Source: Thalassia testudinum
Lineage: Eukaryota; Streptophyta; Magnoliopsida; Alismatales; Hydrocharitaceae
NCBI GenBank assembly: GCA_037157565.1
Contig: JAZHRO010000003.1
Location: 72,046,501 to 72,110,500 of the forward strand
Reading direction: 5' to 3'
DNA: 64,000 nt
The first letter of the stretch is position 1. The number at the start of each line of letters is the position of its first letter. Below the pieces are notes generated by a model that was given only the letters and a program-made list of their open reading frames with translations, made no database searches and was not told where the DNA came from. Positions 34,001 to 44,630 of the stretch are shown piece after piece. Made by a program: the position numbers and the translations under genes.

Positions 34001-34903
34001 AGCAGGTCTAAAATTAGGATTTTGGGTGGTGTATTGATTCTCAAAATGAGTGAAATCCTATTTTTGTCTATGTGGACCCACTTATTATACTTTAATGCTT
34101 ATTTAACCTTAGATTAACCACTAGCAAATCCCGTTGTTACTCTGCTTTCATGATATGTTGTTAAAACTGTAGAATTAACCCTGATTAAGTGTTCTCTCAG
34201 AATGGAATTGTATGGAATTATGGCTCTCAAGAGATCATGTAGGAGCATTTCTCACTTGATTATGACTAACTAAAGCTAGTTATGGATCATGATGGTGTTA
34301 CCATCACTCCATTAGAGTTAAAGTAAAATAATTTTTCCATCTTCTCACCCCTTACGTGGAGCATCCTGCGGTTGTCCTCTCATCATCGTTCGGGAAGCAA
34401 ATCCTGCCACATCACCCTACTTCATCCTCCTTCCTTCAGTTCCATTTTCCCTCGTCCAGCATCTCATCCACATCGTTTGAGTGCTCCATCAACATGGCTC
34501 ATCCTCCAAGTAGCCGTCAAGGAGGATTTTCTCATCCCTCTCTTCTTATCGCTTTCTCGTTTAGATTTCTAGCTTTCTAGTGTAGCATGTAGATGTAATC
34601 CACATGATTCTATCATTGTGAAACATTTGTTTACTCTCTCCCTATTTTCTCTCTATTTGTATTATTCTATCTCTCTCTTCTATTAATTATTCTTTAAGTA
34701 GAATAGCTAGCGTAGATTAATTTCAACTAGCTAATCTGCTTTCGTGATAATAATTCCTATGTGGTTTTTAATGAAATGCTCACCTCCCCATGTTTGACTC
34801 GGGACTAACATTGAGTTTCGGTAAAATTATCTAATTGCCAGAATTTTACGTGGCTACAACCACAGGGTTTCAAACTCAAACTTACCATATGAAATATCAT
34901 TCA
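31078..34903 (+). repeat. Partial second B LTR, interrupted by E (true LTR parts 31078-31617 and 34312-34903)
   Basis: From about 31090 the sequence repeats the middle of LTR B2 (compare 'CTGATCAAGC' near 29960 with that near 31102). It runs to 31617, resumes after E at 34312 with TTAGAGTTAAAGTAAAATAA, and ends ATCATTCA at 34903. About 780 bases of the 5' end of the LTR are missing from this copy. Confidence 0.75.
31618..34306 (-). mobile_element. Solo LTR E (Athila-like, related to LTR A), minus strand
   Basis: It starts TGTTGTATG and ends ACCATCA, with perfect duplication CTCCA on both sides (31613-31617, 34307-34311). In sense it begins TGATGGT and forms a 7-base terminal hairpin. It shares blocks with LTR A (for example 'CCCAAATTTTGGTACCAACCTAA' here versus 'TCCAAATTTTGGTACAAACCTAA' at about 12578). 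TATAAAAG reads at 33370-33363. No primer site, interior or second LTR is present, so it is a solo LTR left by recombination. Confidence 0.88.
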
Positions 34904-34909
34904 TCATTT

Positions 34910-35184
34910 TACCACCATTGCTAGGGAGGCGATGCTCTTTGATTTCCCGCATTTCTCACCTTACTGATCTTTTACCTCACTTTTCTCTTTTCTTACAGCG
35001 ATTGCAGGAACTCTTTTGAGGAGAGAGAGCTGTTAGATTGGAGTAAAGTGCTGCTGAAGGGTCCATAAGTTTACCCCACACCTCCTACCCACAAGATTTC
35101 ATTCCATCACACAAATAACACAAAACCTAATTAACCTAGGAGATTGCAAAAACCCTAGGCTTAGTTTGGTTCTTTGGTTGCCAC
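34910..35184 (+). other. Decayed primer site and leader of B2
   Basis: TACCACCATTGCTAGGG (34910-34926) aligns with TGGCGCCGTTGCCGAGG at 45386 with several changes. The following leader matches 45403-45660. It ends where LTR D begins at 35185. Confidence 0.7.
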
Positions 35185-36964
35185 TGATTAGCCCACATTC
35201 ATGGGCTATTTAAGTAGCTAACTGTCTAGACATTAAATTAATTTTAACATTTAGATAGCATACATTAGGTTGTAAATAAATTAATTCATATTTTTATCTT
35301 AAGTACATAATTCATGCATTTTGAATTAACCTAGGGTTACATACTTTTAATTAGCTAACTAATCAAGTGCATTATTTTAATTAACAAAGAAGTTAAGGAG
35401 TTATGTATAAATAACCCTAATTATTTTATTCTTTTATTCTTCTCCTTTGCATAGGTAACTCCTACTCCACCTCCTCGTCCTGCGCATCACATTCATTCTA
35501 CAGCATTTTTAATTTCAAATCAATGTGGCCGTGACTACAAAAGGGGAAGGAAGAGCTACTATTCAGGGGGAGGCCACCACCCTTTGTTCCTCACTGTGCT
35601 TAGTGGACCTTGTTCCTCTTCCATTGTATACCACTGGCCTCACCACGGCATAATGACTCCACCGCGGGTGTGTAGGGCGACAGCCCACACCACCAAGAGT
35701 CTCTGCAACTCCTCACCACAGCCAGCAACTCACGCCAGCCTCTGCGCATCCCACCTCCAGCGCACCCACTTCCAACACAACTACCTCCAGCGCACACACC
35801 TACCATTGCATGCTTTCATCTCCAATCTGCCCATGCATGCCCTCATCTCACCACTACCGCCCTCACCAGCCACCCACGCACATTACGCGTTCCTCACCAC
35901 CTTCGCTAGCGCATAGCTCGCATTCCTCTACACCCCCCTTGCCACATGCAGCGCACCCTCCAACACCTCCCACGCCTGCTACTACTGTGTGCGCACGATG
36001 CCCATAGCAACTGTTGCACGCTCTTCGTAGCCCAAGCTGTGCACCCAGCAGTAGCAATCGGCCTCACCACTAGCAGCGCATGCGTAGCATGCTCTACTCC
36101 ACCCGGCTCGTCCTCCTCCTTCTCTATTGATGAAGGTACCCAAACCCACCACAAATGCAACCATCAAATTCAGCTTCGAAACTTTGTGTCAGGAACTCTA
36201 TTGGACTTGCCCCAACTCCCCGAGCACAACCATGCTTCCAGTAGCACCAATCGACCACCTGACGGTCGGTCGGAGAGCCTCACCGCCGGCGGTCTCTTAC
36301 ACTCCGACCGGTGACCACTGACAGCCATTCGGAGCGCCACCACCACCATCGGAAAGCTCTCATCATGCTTATCCTTTTTCAAGCTTCCCGTGAGCCACCA
36401 TCGCCTCCTCTTCATGCATGCACAAAGGAACGAAATCCTCTATTTTTGGGTTAATTAATATTTACAATTGATTGCCATTGCCAAACTTTAATTTTTATTC
36501 TAATATTTGAAATATTGAGTAAAAATGCAACTTCATGCTCATCTTTTCTCATAATTGCTTGGCTTCTGTTATTCACATCTTTTGACATTGGTTTTGGGTT
36601 TAGATGTACACAAATTCTCTCTAATGCATGTCAATTGGAAATTATATAGATTCATCACATATTTATTGAATATTTCAGTGAGGAAATATTGCACATATAC
36701 CCTTACATTTTTTAGTTATTGTGTATCTTCTTTTCATCACATTTCATGTCAAATTTGACGATGGATTTTGCACTTAATTGAACGGATACGAAAAAAAATA
36801 TTTGTGATTTTATTGTATCATTGCCTCCCTATGGACACGACCCACTCTTCTATGAGTGGTTTAATTTTAATTTTAATTATTTTGTTAAGCAGTTTTCCAC
36901 TACTTTGATCCTATAATGATAAATCATCTTAATACATATTTCGAAAGTGAAAACCATCTTATCA
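35185..36964 (+). repeat. 5' LTR of element D
   Basis: It begins TGATTAGCCCA with a TAGCCCA/TGGGCTA hairpin. TATAAATA is at 35406-35413, only about 220 bases in, giving a short U3. It ends ATCTTATCA before AATGGCACCGTTGCC. The left flank is GCCAC; the matching right duplication is outside the window. Confidence 0.9.
35406..35413 (+). promoter_or_regulatory. TATA box of LTR D
   Basis: TATAAATA. The truncated 3' LTR keeps it at 60527-60534. Confidence 0.6.
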
Positions 36965-36966
36965 AA

Positions 36967-36983
36967 TGGCACCGTTGCCGGGG
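36967..36983 (+). other. Primer-binding site of element D (tRNA-Asp)
   Basis: TGGCACCGTTGCCGGGG differs from the tRNA-Asp complement by one G-to-A at the CpG. It lies 2 bases from the LTR end. Confidence 0.88.
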
Positions 36984-38195
36984 AGGCAACAAACGCAATA
37001 ATTTCACCTGATTTCATTTCTGCTTATTTCTCATTGCACGCTAATCTGACCATTTATTATTTTTTCGGTGTGAGGAATTTATGCAAGGAATTTGAGAGAG
37101 GTGACAGGCACATTGGGGAGAAGACGTCGACCATGAGTGACGCTGACACGCGAGGAAGATGAAGGAGATCAGGATTCCACCTCTATAGGAGATTCTCCAT
37201 TTCATAAGTTTTATTTTTGTTTTGTCGCCCTTCTAGTAATTGGGGCTGATTTTTGGAAGCCTGTTCCCTTTTCTTTAGATCTAGCTTTTTATTTTACTTT
37301 GTGATTGTTTATCCTTAATTTGTTTGTGCATAATTACCTAAAATAAAAAAAAAATGAGTTACCTACTAGAAGCTGCCTGCCCTTAGGTTGAATCATTTAG
37401 GACTGAATGAGCAGCATCTAGATCTAATTTCCTGTCTTGCATATTGCATGAAGAATGCTGGAATCAGGTATGCATTTCTAACTTCGCATTTCTACCTGTC
37501 ATGCAAATGTATTTGAGTTAATTTTTAGACCACATAATCTGTCTTGAAGCGATCTAACAAGTGGTCACATATATTGTTCAAAAAGGACTAATTAAAGGAG
37601 GGACATTTAAAAATTAAGGACTTGATTTTCAAATGTGGTGTGCGATTCAAAATTCAAAATCTTTTTGCGGTGTATGCACAGTTATATCCTTTGCACCACG
37701 ACATGCATTTCGACACTCCTAAGTCTTGGAATGACTAGGAAAAGAGCCCTCCTACCGTTGGATTCTGAAGTGTTTAGAACTTGAGATCAAAGGTTTTGTA
37801 AATCCAAAGAGGGGAATACCCTGTGACTGATTTTTGGGGGTAGTTGAGAAGCACCATGAAAGCACAGCTTCGAAGGAAGGCTTAGGCCTACTTGCATCCC
37901 TCGATCTTCCATCTTTGGATTTGCTCTACCATTTGAGATTTAGGGAAGAACACCTAAGCTCGAACAAGGTCTTTCTAGGCATTTTGAATGTTGACAATAG
38001 GCATGTAATTGATTGGGCAACTTGCTTTGTCACTTACAATTTGAACTAAAGTTAAAAGCCTAAATTTGTAAAGGCCAAACAAGTCCTTTTGAATTGTGCT
38101 TGTAGTGCATGCTTCGTAGGCATTCTTGTAGGAGACAACTTGTGTTTGATCCTGAACCCAAAAGAATCTTAAGAAGAAACCTTCCAAGTATAGAA
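36984..38195 (+). other. Untranslated leader of element D
   Basis: About 1.2 kb between primer site and gag. An open stretch (37834-38049) is present but shows no family resemblance; I treat it as non-coding leader. Confidence 0.5.
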
Positions 38196-39800
38196 ATGGC
38201 TGATCAAAGGAGCTTTAAGGAATGTTTCATTCCAACCAATCAAGCTGGCTCTGCATTACGTAGACTTGGAGGGGACAATCCTTATGAGATCAAAAGCAAT
38301 ACCATATCCTTGCTATCCTCCTTTTATGGTACTGCTAGGGAAGACCCTTACAAGCATATACAGGAATTCACCAAGGTTTGTTCCACTGTGAAGCTACAGG
38401 GCATTATTGATAACACTCAAATGCAGACCCTCTTTCCCTTCTCCCTTAAGGACAAAGCCAAGTAGTGGTATCACACTCTTGATGATATTAACACTTGGGA
38501 TGCCCTGAAGAAGGAGTTTTTGAGGAAGTACTTCCCCATGAGCAAAACCAATCACTTTAGGAGGGAAATTATGAGTTTTGTTCAAAAGGATAGGGAAGCT
38601 TTCCATGATGTGTGGGAGCACTTTAATGACTTGCTGAGACTTTGCCCAAATCACCAGGTCCCTAAATGGCAACTGGTTGAAAGGTTCTACATTGGACTTA
38701 ATGATTCGCATAGGCAAACTATGGATGGTGCCTGTGTAGGAACCTTTTTATCTAAGATTGAGGATGAAGCTTGGAACCTTTTTGATGCTTTGAGTGAGAA
38801 TTCTATTCACTTGAATTCTGCCTGCATGGATAGAAAGCCCACTCTCATGCAAAGAAAGCTAGAGGTGAATGAGGCAAGGGACACCCAGAATTTAGCCTAT
38901 CAGATTCCATTATTGAATCAAAACATGGAACGGCTTATGTCAAACCCGAGTCCATTTGTATCTAACACCTCTACATCCCAAGCTTCCAAATGCTCAATTT
39001 GCCAAGGCAATACCCACACCACTATGAGCTTGTACAAGTGGATCTGAATGCCGCTCAAGGGTTCCATCCTATACCTCGTAATGACCCTTTTTCCAACACT
39101 TATAATGAGGGATGGAGGAACCACCCAAACTTTTCATGGAGACAAGGAAATGTCTCAAATTCAGGGAATTATAAACCACAATCCTTTCAAAACCATCAAA
39201 TGAACCAACCTCAGACCTTTGCCCAACCTATGACCACTGAGATGGATGAATTGAAGGCAATGTTGAAAACTATGCAAGAAATTCAAAGTGCCATCATCCA
39301 ATCTCATGACAAGGCTATACATGAGATAAATCACAAATAGAACACCTTGTTGAGGCCGTTAGACAGAGGGAAACTGGGAAGCTCCCCAGTGCTGCTGAGG
39401 AGAATCCTAAAGGAAAAGGGATTGTCTTTAGGGAGCATGCTCAGGCGGTGACTATTCTGAGGAGTGGGAAAGAAATTACCAAACCCGATGCTCTCAGAGT
39501 CTCACCCCCTAAAAAACAATCCACCCCGACTTTCACCCCCACTGGAGAAGACTTGCCCAAATCTTCTCCGCTTGAAATCACCTCATCAGAGGAAGTTGCC
39601 TCCATTCCACCCCTTACTCGACATGACAACCCTTCCACCCAGACATCAAGAGTGCCCTCTCCAAAGCGTTTATCCACCTCTGGGCAGACTTCTACTGGCT
39701 CATCTGGAGCCAAAGATAAGACAGATGAGATCATGGAAAGTTTCAAGCAAGCATAGATTAAGTTGGCTTTGCTTGAAGCTATTAGGCAGATTTCATCTTA
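38196..39800 (+). pseudogene. gag: gag of element D (Retrotrans_gag type), inactive
   Basis: From ATG 38196 the product gives the Athila-type gag core (for example LLSSFYGTAREDPYKHIQEF, then WDALKKEFLRKYFP and WEHFNDLLRLCPNHQVPKWQ), the capsid domain that builds the virus-like particle. A degenerate zinc-knuckle-like CSICQGNTH lies near 38992. A Pro/Gln/Asn-rich segment and the conserved linker AVTILRSGK (near 39446) lead into the protease. Breaks are TAG at 38463-38465, a frame change near 38990-39047, another near 39335, and TAG at 39754-39756. The frame then runs to the insertion point of element C. Confidence 0.9.
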
Positions 39801-40584
39801 TGCCTGATGAGACACTCATCATGATCTCTAATTACCCCTAATTAACTAGTCTTCCAAGTTAATTAGCTAAGGTTATGAACATCTAAGGGTTAATTATAAA
39901 ATAAGGGATATTTATTAAAGGACCTTAAAATAAGTTAAAAATGACATTTTATCATTCAATTAACATTATTAACAAACCCTTAATAATCCTATTAATAATT
40001 GCACTCGAAATCCTATTAATCAATCCCTTAATTAATAAGTTAAGTAACTTAAACTTAATGTAAACCTAAGTATGTAATAACTTAAGTGATTTTACTTAAT
40101 CTAATAAATTAACCTAAAAAGGTCAAAAATGTAAATTCAAGGTGAAAACATAATATTTACCTTATTTACTAAGATATATAAAAAGTTGAAAATGATCTAA
40201 GTTAAAATAAACCTTCAAACCTGAGTTTACATTTTGGTTCTTAATATTCACTACAATTGGGCCCTTATTTCTCACATAGGTCCTTAAGTTTTATTACTTT
40301 TAAGTTCCTCTTCTTCTTCTTCTTCTTGTTCTTCAGCCGAATGAACAGCTGGCAGTACAGAGTCACGCCACCGCATGATCACCTCCCTGCCGACATCATC
40401 CTTCTTTGTCCAAGCTCTTGCAGCTTGCGCTCACCACCTCCACTTCATCCACTAGTATGGATTAAGCAGAAATCCTATTTTTCTGTGGGAGATAACCTCA
40501 CCATCGTCGGAGACAACGACGGAGGTTAAGCACCTCAAGCTCCTTCTTCGGCCAGACCTCGCCATTCTCTTTGCCACCAACTAC

Positions 40585-40592
40585 TATAAATA
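40585..40592 (+). promoter_or_regulatory. TATA box of LTR C1
   Basis: TATAAATACC. Counterparts are at 52060-52067 (C2) and 61711-61718 (C3). Confidence 0.65.
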
Positions 40593-42730
40593 CCACCTCA
40601 CCCCTTGGATTTTACTCAAGTTGGCTCCCTTCCCTCTTCTAACACTGCAACTGACCCAATAGGCTATTCGTCCAAAACTCCGGCGACTTTCCAATTCACT
40701 TTTCGACTTCCTCCATCCATTCTGATCAGCAGAGGAGATCCGCCATGGTCTTCCGCGTCTCTGACACAGGCACCGACCAAAAGAATTCTCCGCTCCACCT
40801 CAAATCCACCCACCGGAGATCCTTCTTCCACCCTTTGATTTCGTCGTCCGCTATGAACCTTCGGCGGAACCCCATTGACCCCTTCGTCCAGGTAACAGTA
40901 GATTTGGAGTAGGAGTAGGAATACACTAGTTTAGTTAGGTGGTTAGTTAGAATAGTCATAATGTCAGATTTTAGTTTCATCTTCTCCAACTCCGGCAAGC
41001 TCCTTGAGCTCGCCAGACCTTTAATCTTGTCTTTTGAAATCGTTGTCCACCTTCCTTTAACTTCCATGATCATTTCTAAAACATTTAATTGCCTAATTGA
41101 TCACCTAATCGCCTAATTCACATTTCGCCTCCACCAACTACTATCACTTTCCATGGTACAATGTGGATCACTGATTATTTTAAGGATGTTTATTTGAGGA
41201 TTTAGTGTCTTGAGCCAAAGATTGAACTTCTTCTCCAACTCTGGCGGAGTTGGAGAAGTCTAATAAAGAGATATAAGAGGAATTTAAGGTACTCAGAAGC
41301 TTCAGTGCAATGCACTGAAGACGTTTATGCTCTCAGATCACTGTAGCAACCTTCCATTTCCTCTAACGAACACACATCTTTTGAACCTCAGGCGACGAGC
41401 TTGAAACCGTAGAATTCAGGGTCAAAACACTTATCTGAAGATCTGAATAAGTTCTTGGTGTTGAGGAGACTCAATTCAAGGCTTTAATTTCTTGGGAGAA
41501 GGCTTTTAACAGAAAGTCAAACTTTTGTGCCTTCACAGTGAAACTGAGTGTGATTATGGAGCTCTGAGCACAATTTAAGTAATTGATGCAATTAAGTTGT
41601 TTCTGGGATCTTGTTTGATGGTTTTAAAGTGATGAAAATGGGCTCAGATGAATTATTCAGTGAGAATTTGAACTCTGTCAATTTGGGTTATTTTCAAACC
41701 CAAACTAACAGGAGAAACATTTTGTTGAGTTTTGATTTTAAATCTTGCCTAGTTGAGTTAATTACAACCTGTAGAATTAGTTTAAATCAATTAGAAACAT
41801 TCCTTAGTGTCTGTTGCACATAATAAAGTTTGAAAATCTGAACTGTGAAGCTTTCAGAGAAGTGAAGAGCTTCTCTGCTCTTCCTAAAGCTTTTGAGAGC
41901 ATAAAACTTACTGTAACAGATGCGAAATTAATTGTAGAACTTGTACAGACCTTTAACTAAGAGAGAAAAGTCCATCTGAGGACTCTATCGACATAATTAC
42001 CATTTCCAGGCAATAATAACCAGTAGGAACCCCTGATTTTATCTTTCATATTGAGGTGGATAACATCCTCTAATCCTTAAATTGACCCTGCAATTGTGTA
42101 GATCAACTTTAGAGATTTCTAACAAACTTTGAATCACTCGATTTGGAGCTTTGAGCTGGAAGTTATGATCATTTGAAGTTTGGTCTGGAAGGGGTTAGGA
42201 TAGTCCCACACCGTCAGATTCTGAGCGTGCGCATGGGGATAAAACGATTTTGTTACAAGGGCTTACCAGTCGTAAGCGCTCAGCGCATCGGTTACCGATC
42301 TGATTATCTGGGCATTTTGAACCTATTCTGAGCATGCGCATGTGTGTGTGCAGGCTTGTGTGCCTACGGGTGTGCACCCTTGTGGGCATGAGCAAGTTTG
42401 CCCTAGGCGGGCGAGACCTAGGAGGCTGACTTGAGCCAAATTGGCTCGAGACTATGAACCGATATGAAATAAACCAAAATCGAACCTAATTGAGATTAGG
42501 AGATGACCGAGTAGGGTCTGGTCCCACCCTAGTCTCAGGGTGCTGTGTATCCTTGAAAGGTCCTCGCTGCAAACAAAATAAATTTTGGTTAAAAAGTAGA
42601 AAAACCCAGTTCAGCTGAAGGACTTAAGGAAAAGAAGAGCTGATGGTTGTTAAGCTAAGTGTTGAAGGCTAAGGAAAGGAGGAGAACAGGTGCTTAGGAG
42701 TGTTAAAGAATAGGTACTAAGGGAAGAACA

Positions 42731-42788
42731 GGAGAAGACTAAGGGAAGAGAAGAAGGCAGGAGAAGACTAAGGGAAGAGAAGAAGGTA
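42731..42788 (+). repeat. 29-base tandem repeat, two copies, in purine tract of LTR C1
   Basis: Unit GGAGAAGACTAAGGGAAGAG plus AAGAAGGCA, repeated once with one change. It lies in a GA-rich stretch (about 42600-42870). LTR C2 has the same pair at 54711-54768. Confidence 0.85.
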
Positions 42789-43356
42789 GGAACAACAGAA
42801 GAGGTAAGAAAGAGAGCTCGAGAGAGAGAAGAAAATAAAAGAAAGAAAGAAGAAGAGAGAGGCTGAAGAAGTAAAGAAAGAATATTATTTTTCTTGCATC
42901 ATTTTAATTACTTTTTGGATTTGTTTTGAATGTAAAAAGGCATGTTCTAATAGAACAACTTTTATTGCCTTACTTTCTTTTGAAATAAAATTGGAAAATT
43001 AACATGTTTACTTGTTAATAAACAAACATCATTTTGAGTAAATATGTTTTTCATATGGAATTTTGTATATTCTTTATAGTTTAAATATTTTGGCAAAATT
43101 CATGCTTTAAAAATCAACCAAGTTATACCTCTTAAACTTATAGAGAAATAAAAGAAAATTGGTGAATTTGAAAAATTATTATACCTCCTAGTGGACGACC
43201 TACACTCAACTAGTAAAAATTTCTAAAATGTTGGGTTAATTTGACCTTGTACTACACAACCGACACAATTTCGAGTTAACCTAAGTGACTTCTACTGTTA
43301 ATTAAGTGAAATTAACGTAATTACTGAGTTGAGTGAAACACATCCGATCATTTTAA

Positions 43357-43374
43357 TGGCGCCGTTGCCAGGGG
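43357..43374 (+). other. Primer-binding site of element C (tRNA-Asp)
   Basis: TGGCGCCGTTGCCAGGGG, one mismatch to the tRNA-Asp complement. Confidence 0.9.
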
Positions 43375-44204
43375 TAATATTTTGATTCACTAGAATTTAA
43401 AAGGTTTAATTGTCTAATTTGGAGGTATTTTGTAAATATAATTTTGTTTTTAATGTTTTTATTCTAATTAGTTGTATTTTGTTTTTTTTTTGTATTTATT
43501 TTCTATCTTCTTTTCAGGTTTACCTTCATGGGTTATCTCAGGAGAAGGTAGGATTTTATTGCTATTTTTGTGTGTATTCCATAATCTTTTGTTTTGTTGC
43601 TGATGTAAACACATTTACACTACTTAAGATATCTATTTATGCATGTTCTTAAGCATAGGATTGCATTTCATGAAATAAATATTGCATAACATGCATCATC
43701 TTGCATTTAGAGTAGTTTGAATAAAATGGAGGTTAATTGTCTCCTTTTATGTGCTTGGACAGGGTAAACATTTTATCGGGACCTCGGATCGAAGATCCAA
43801 CCATATGGATGTGATCAGGGCGACGATTGGAGTTCAACGACTCCAAGATCGCCCTAATCAGACATCCATAGCATCAGATAGTGATCGGGGAACCTTAGAA
43901 GATCAAGGGCTAGGATGGTGTAAATCTGCACATCAGATGACAAATCCGACCGCACGGATGAATTCGGATCGACGATCACAGCCCAACAACACAAAAATTG
44001 AGTCAATCCGACTTCCGTGGCACCATCTACAACTTCCAGAAGATGGACGGCCAAGATGGCACCACGTGGTGCCATCTCAGCCGCCCAAACGACTGCTTGC
44101 ATTCTATGAAGATCGCGCACCCGCGCCCTCTCCGCCGTTGGATCTCGATCCAACGGCTGTGGACGCGGCTCTTCAAAGTCGTTCGCGCGACCTTTTGGGC
44201 AAGG

Positions 44205-44256
44205 CAGCGCAGCGGTCCAGCGCCTTATCGCGAGACGCTGGCGCGCGTTCGAGCCT
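44205..44256 (+). other. tRNA-like block in U3 of LTR B3
   Basis: An A-box-like CAGCGCAGCGGT (44205-44216) and a B-box-like CGTTCGAGCCT (44246-44256) stand 41 bases apart, as in a tRNA gene. The equivalents are at 4338/4380 and 29858/29897. Confidence 0.45.
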
Positions 44257-44535
44257 CGCCAAGCGATTTCTGAGGCGAGCGGGCATGTGTTCGTCAACCG
44301 TTAGATCGCAATCCAACGACCGCGTACGCCCAATAGCGTCGACGCGCGATTGAACGCGCGGCACGGACGCGCAATCGGACACGCGGGCGGGCGCGCAATG
44401 CAGCGGGAGAAGGCGCGACTTAAGTCATCCGATCTCGCGATCGGATGGCTGAGGATCGCTGGACGTGCGTGTACATTGGGCGCATGGGCAGCTGAAGCAG
44501 GGCACGTGGCCGCGGAAGCTACGCCCACGTCGAGG

Positions 44536-44565
44536 CTTTAGTGACGGATTTATCCGTCACTAAAG
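44536..44565 (+). repeat. 30-base palindrome in LTR B3
   Basis: Arms CTTTAGTGACGGA and TCCGTCACTAAAG (13 bases, perfect) are separated by TTTA, about 60 bases upstream of the TATA box. B2 keeps only the right arm clearly (about 30328-30340). Confidence 0.8.
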
Positions 44566-44622
44566 ACCCCTCTTTTATTATTTTGAAGTTGTAATGTCCA
44601 TTTTGCCCCCACTCCTTGCAAC

Positions 44623-44630
44623 TATAAAAG
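44623..44630 (+). promoter_or_regulatory. TATA box of LTR B3
   Basis: TATAAAAGGAGACC, matching the position in B0 and B2. Confidence 0.6.

Larger units (their letters stand above)
29178..35184 (+). mobile_element. Athila-like element B2, 5' part, with rearranged LTR
   Basis: A full LTR (29178-31065) is followed by the first bases of a primer site and then by a second, partial LTR. That partial copy is interrupted by solo LTR E and ends at 34903, followed by a decayed primer site and leader to 35184. There element D has inserted. The leader ('GGAGGCGATGCTCTTTGATTT' to 'AGATTGGAGTAAAGTGCTG') matches that after the B3 LTR at 45398-45530. The rest of this element should lie to the right of D, outside the window. 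Confidence 0.8.
39805..43350 (+). repeat. 5' LTR of element C
   Basis: It starts with perfect hairpin TGATGAG-ACA-CTCATCA and ends CATCCGATCA. TATAAATA is at 40585-40592. It lacks about 480-500 bases present in the 3' LTR (52637-53136); the join is at ATGGTACAATGTGG, about 41156. Confidence 0.92.

Noticed and set aside
35584..36415. Several overlapping ORFs on both strands in LTR D
   Set aside because: All lie within the GC-richer part of an LTR, are low-complexity (His/Thr/Ser/Pro or Cys/Gly), and the 3' LTR copy does not preserve them.
43751..44382. 200-residue plus ORF and antisense ORFs in LTR B3
   Set aside because: They are open because of CpG-rich composition; not kept in B0 or B2.
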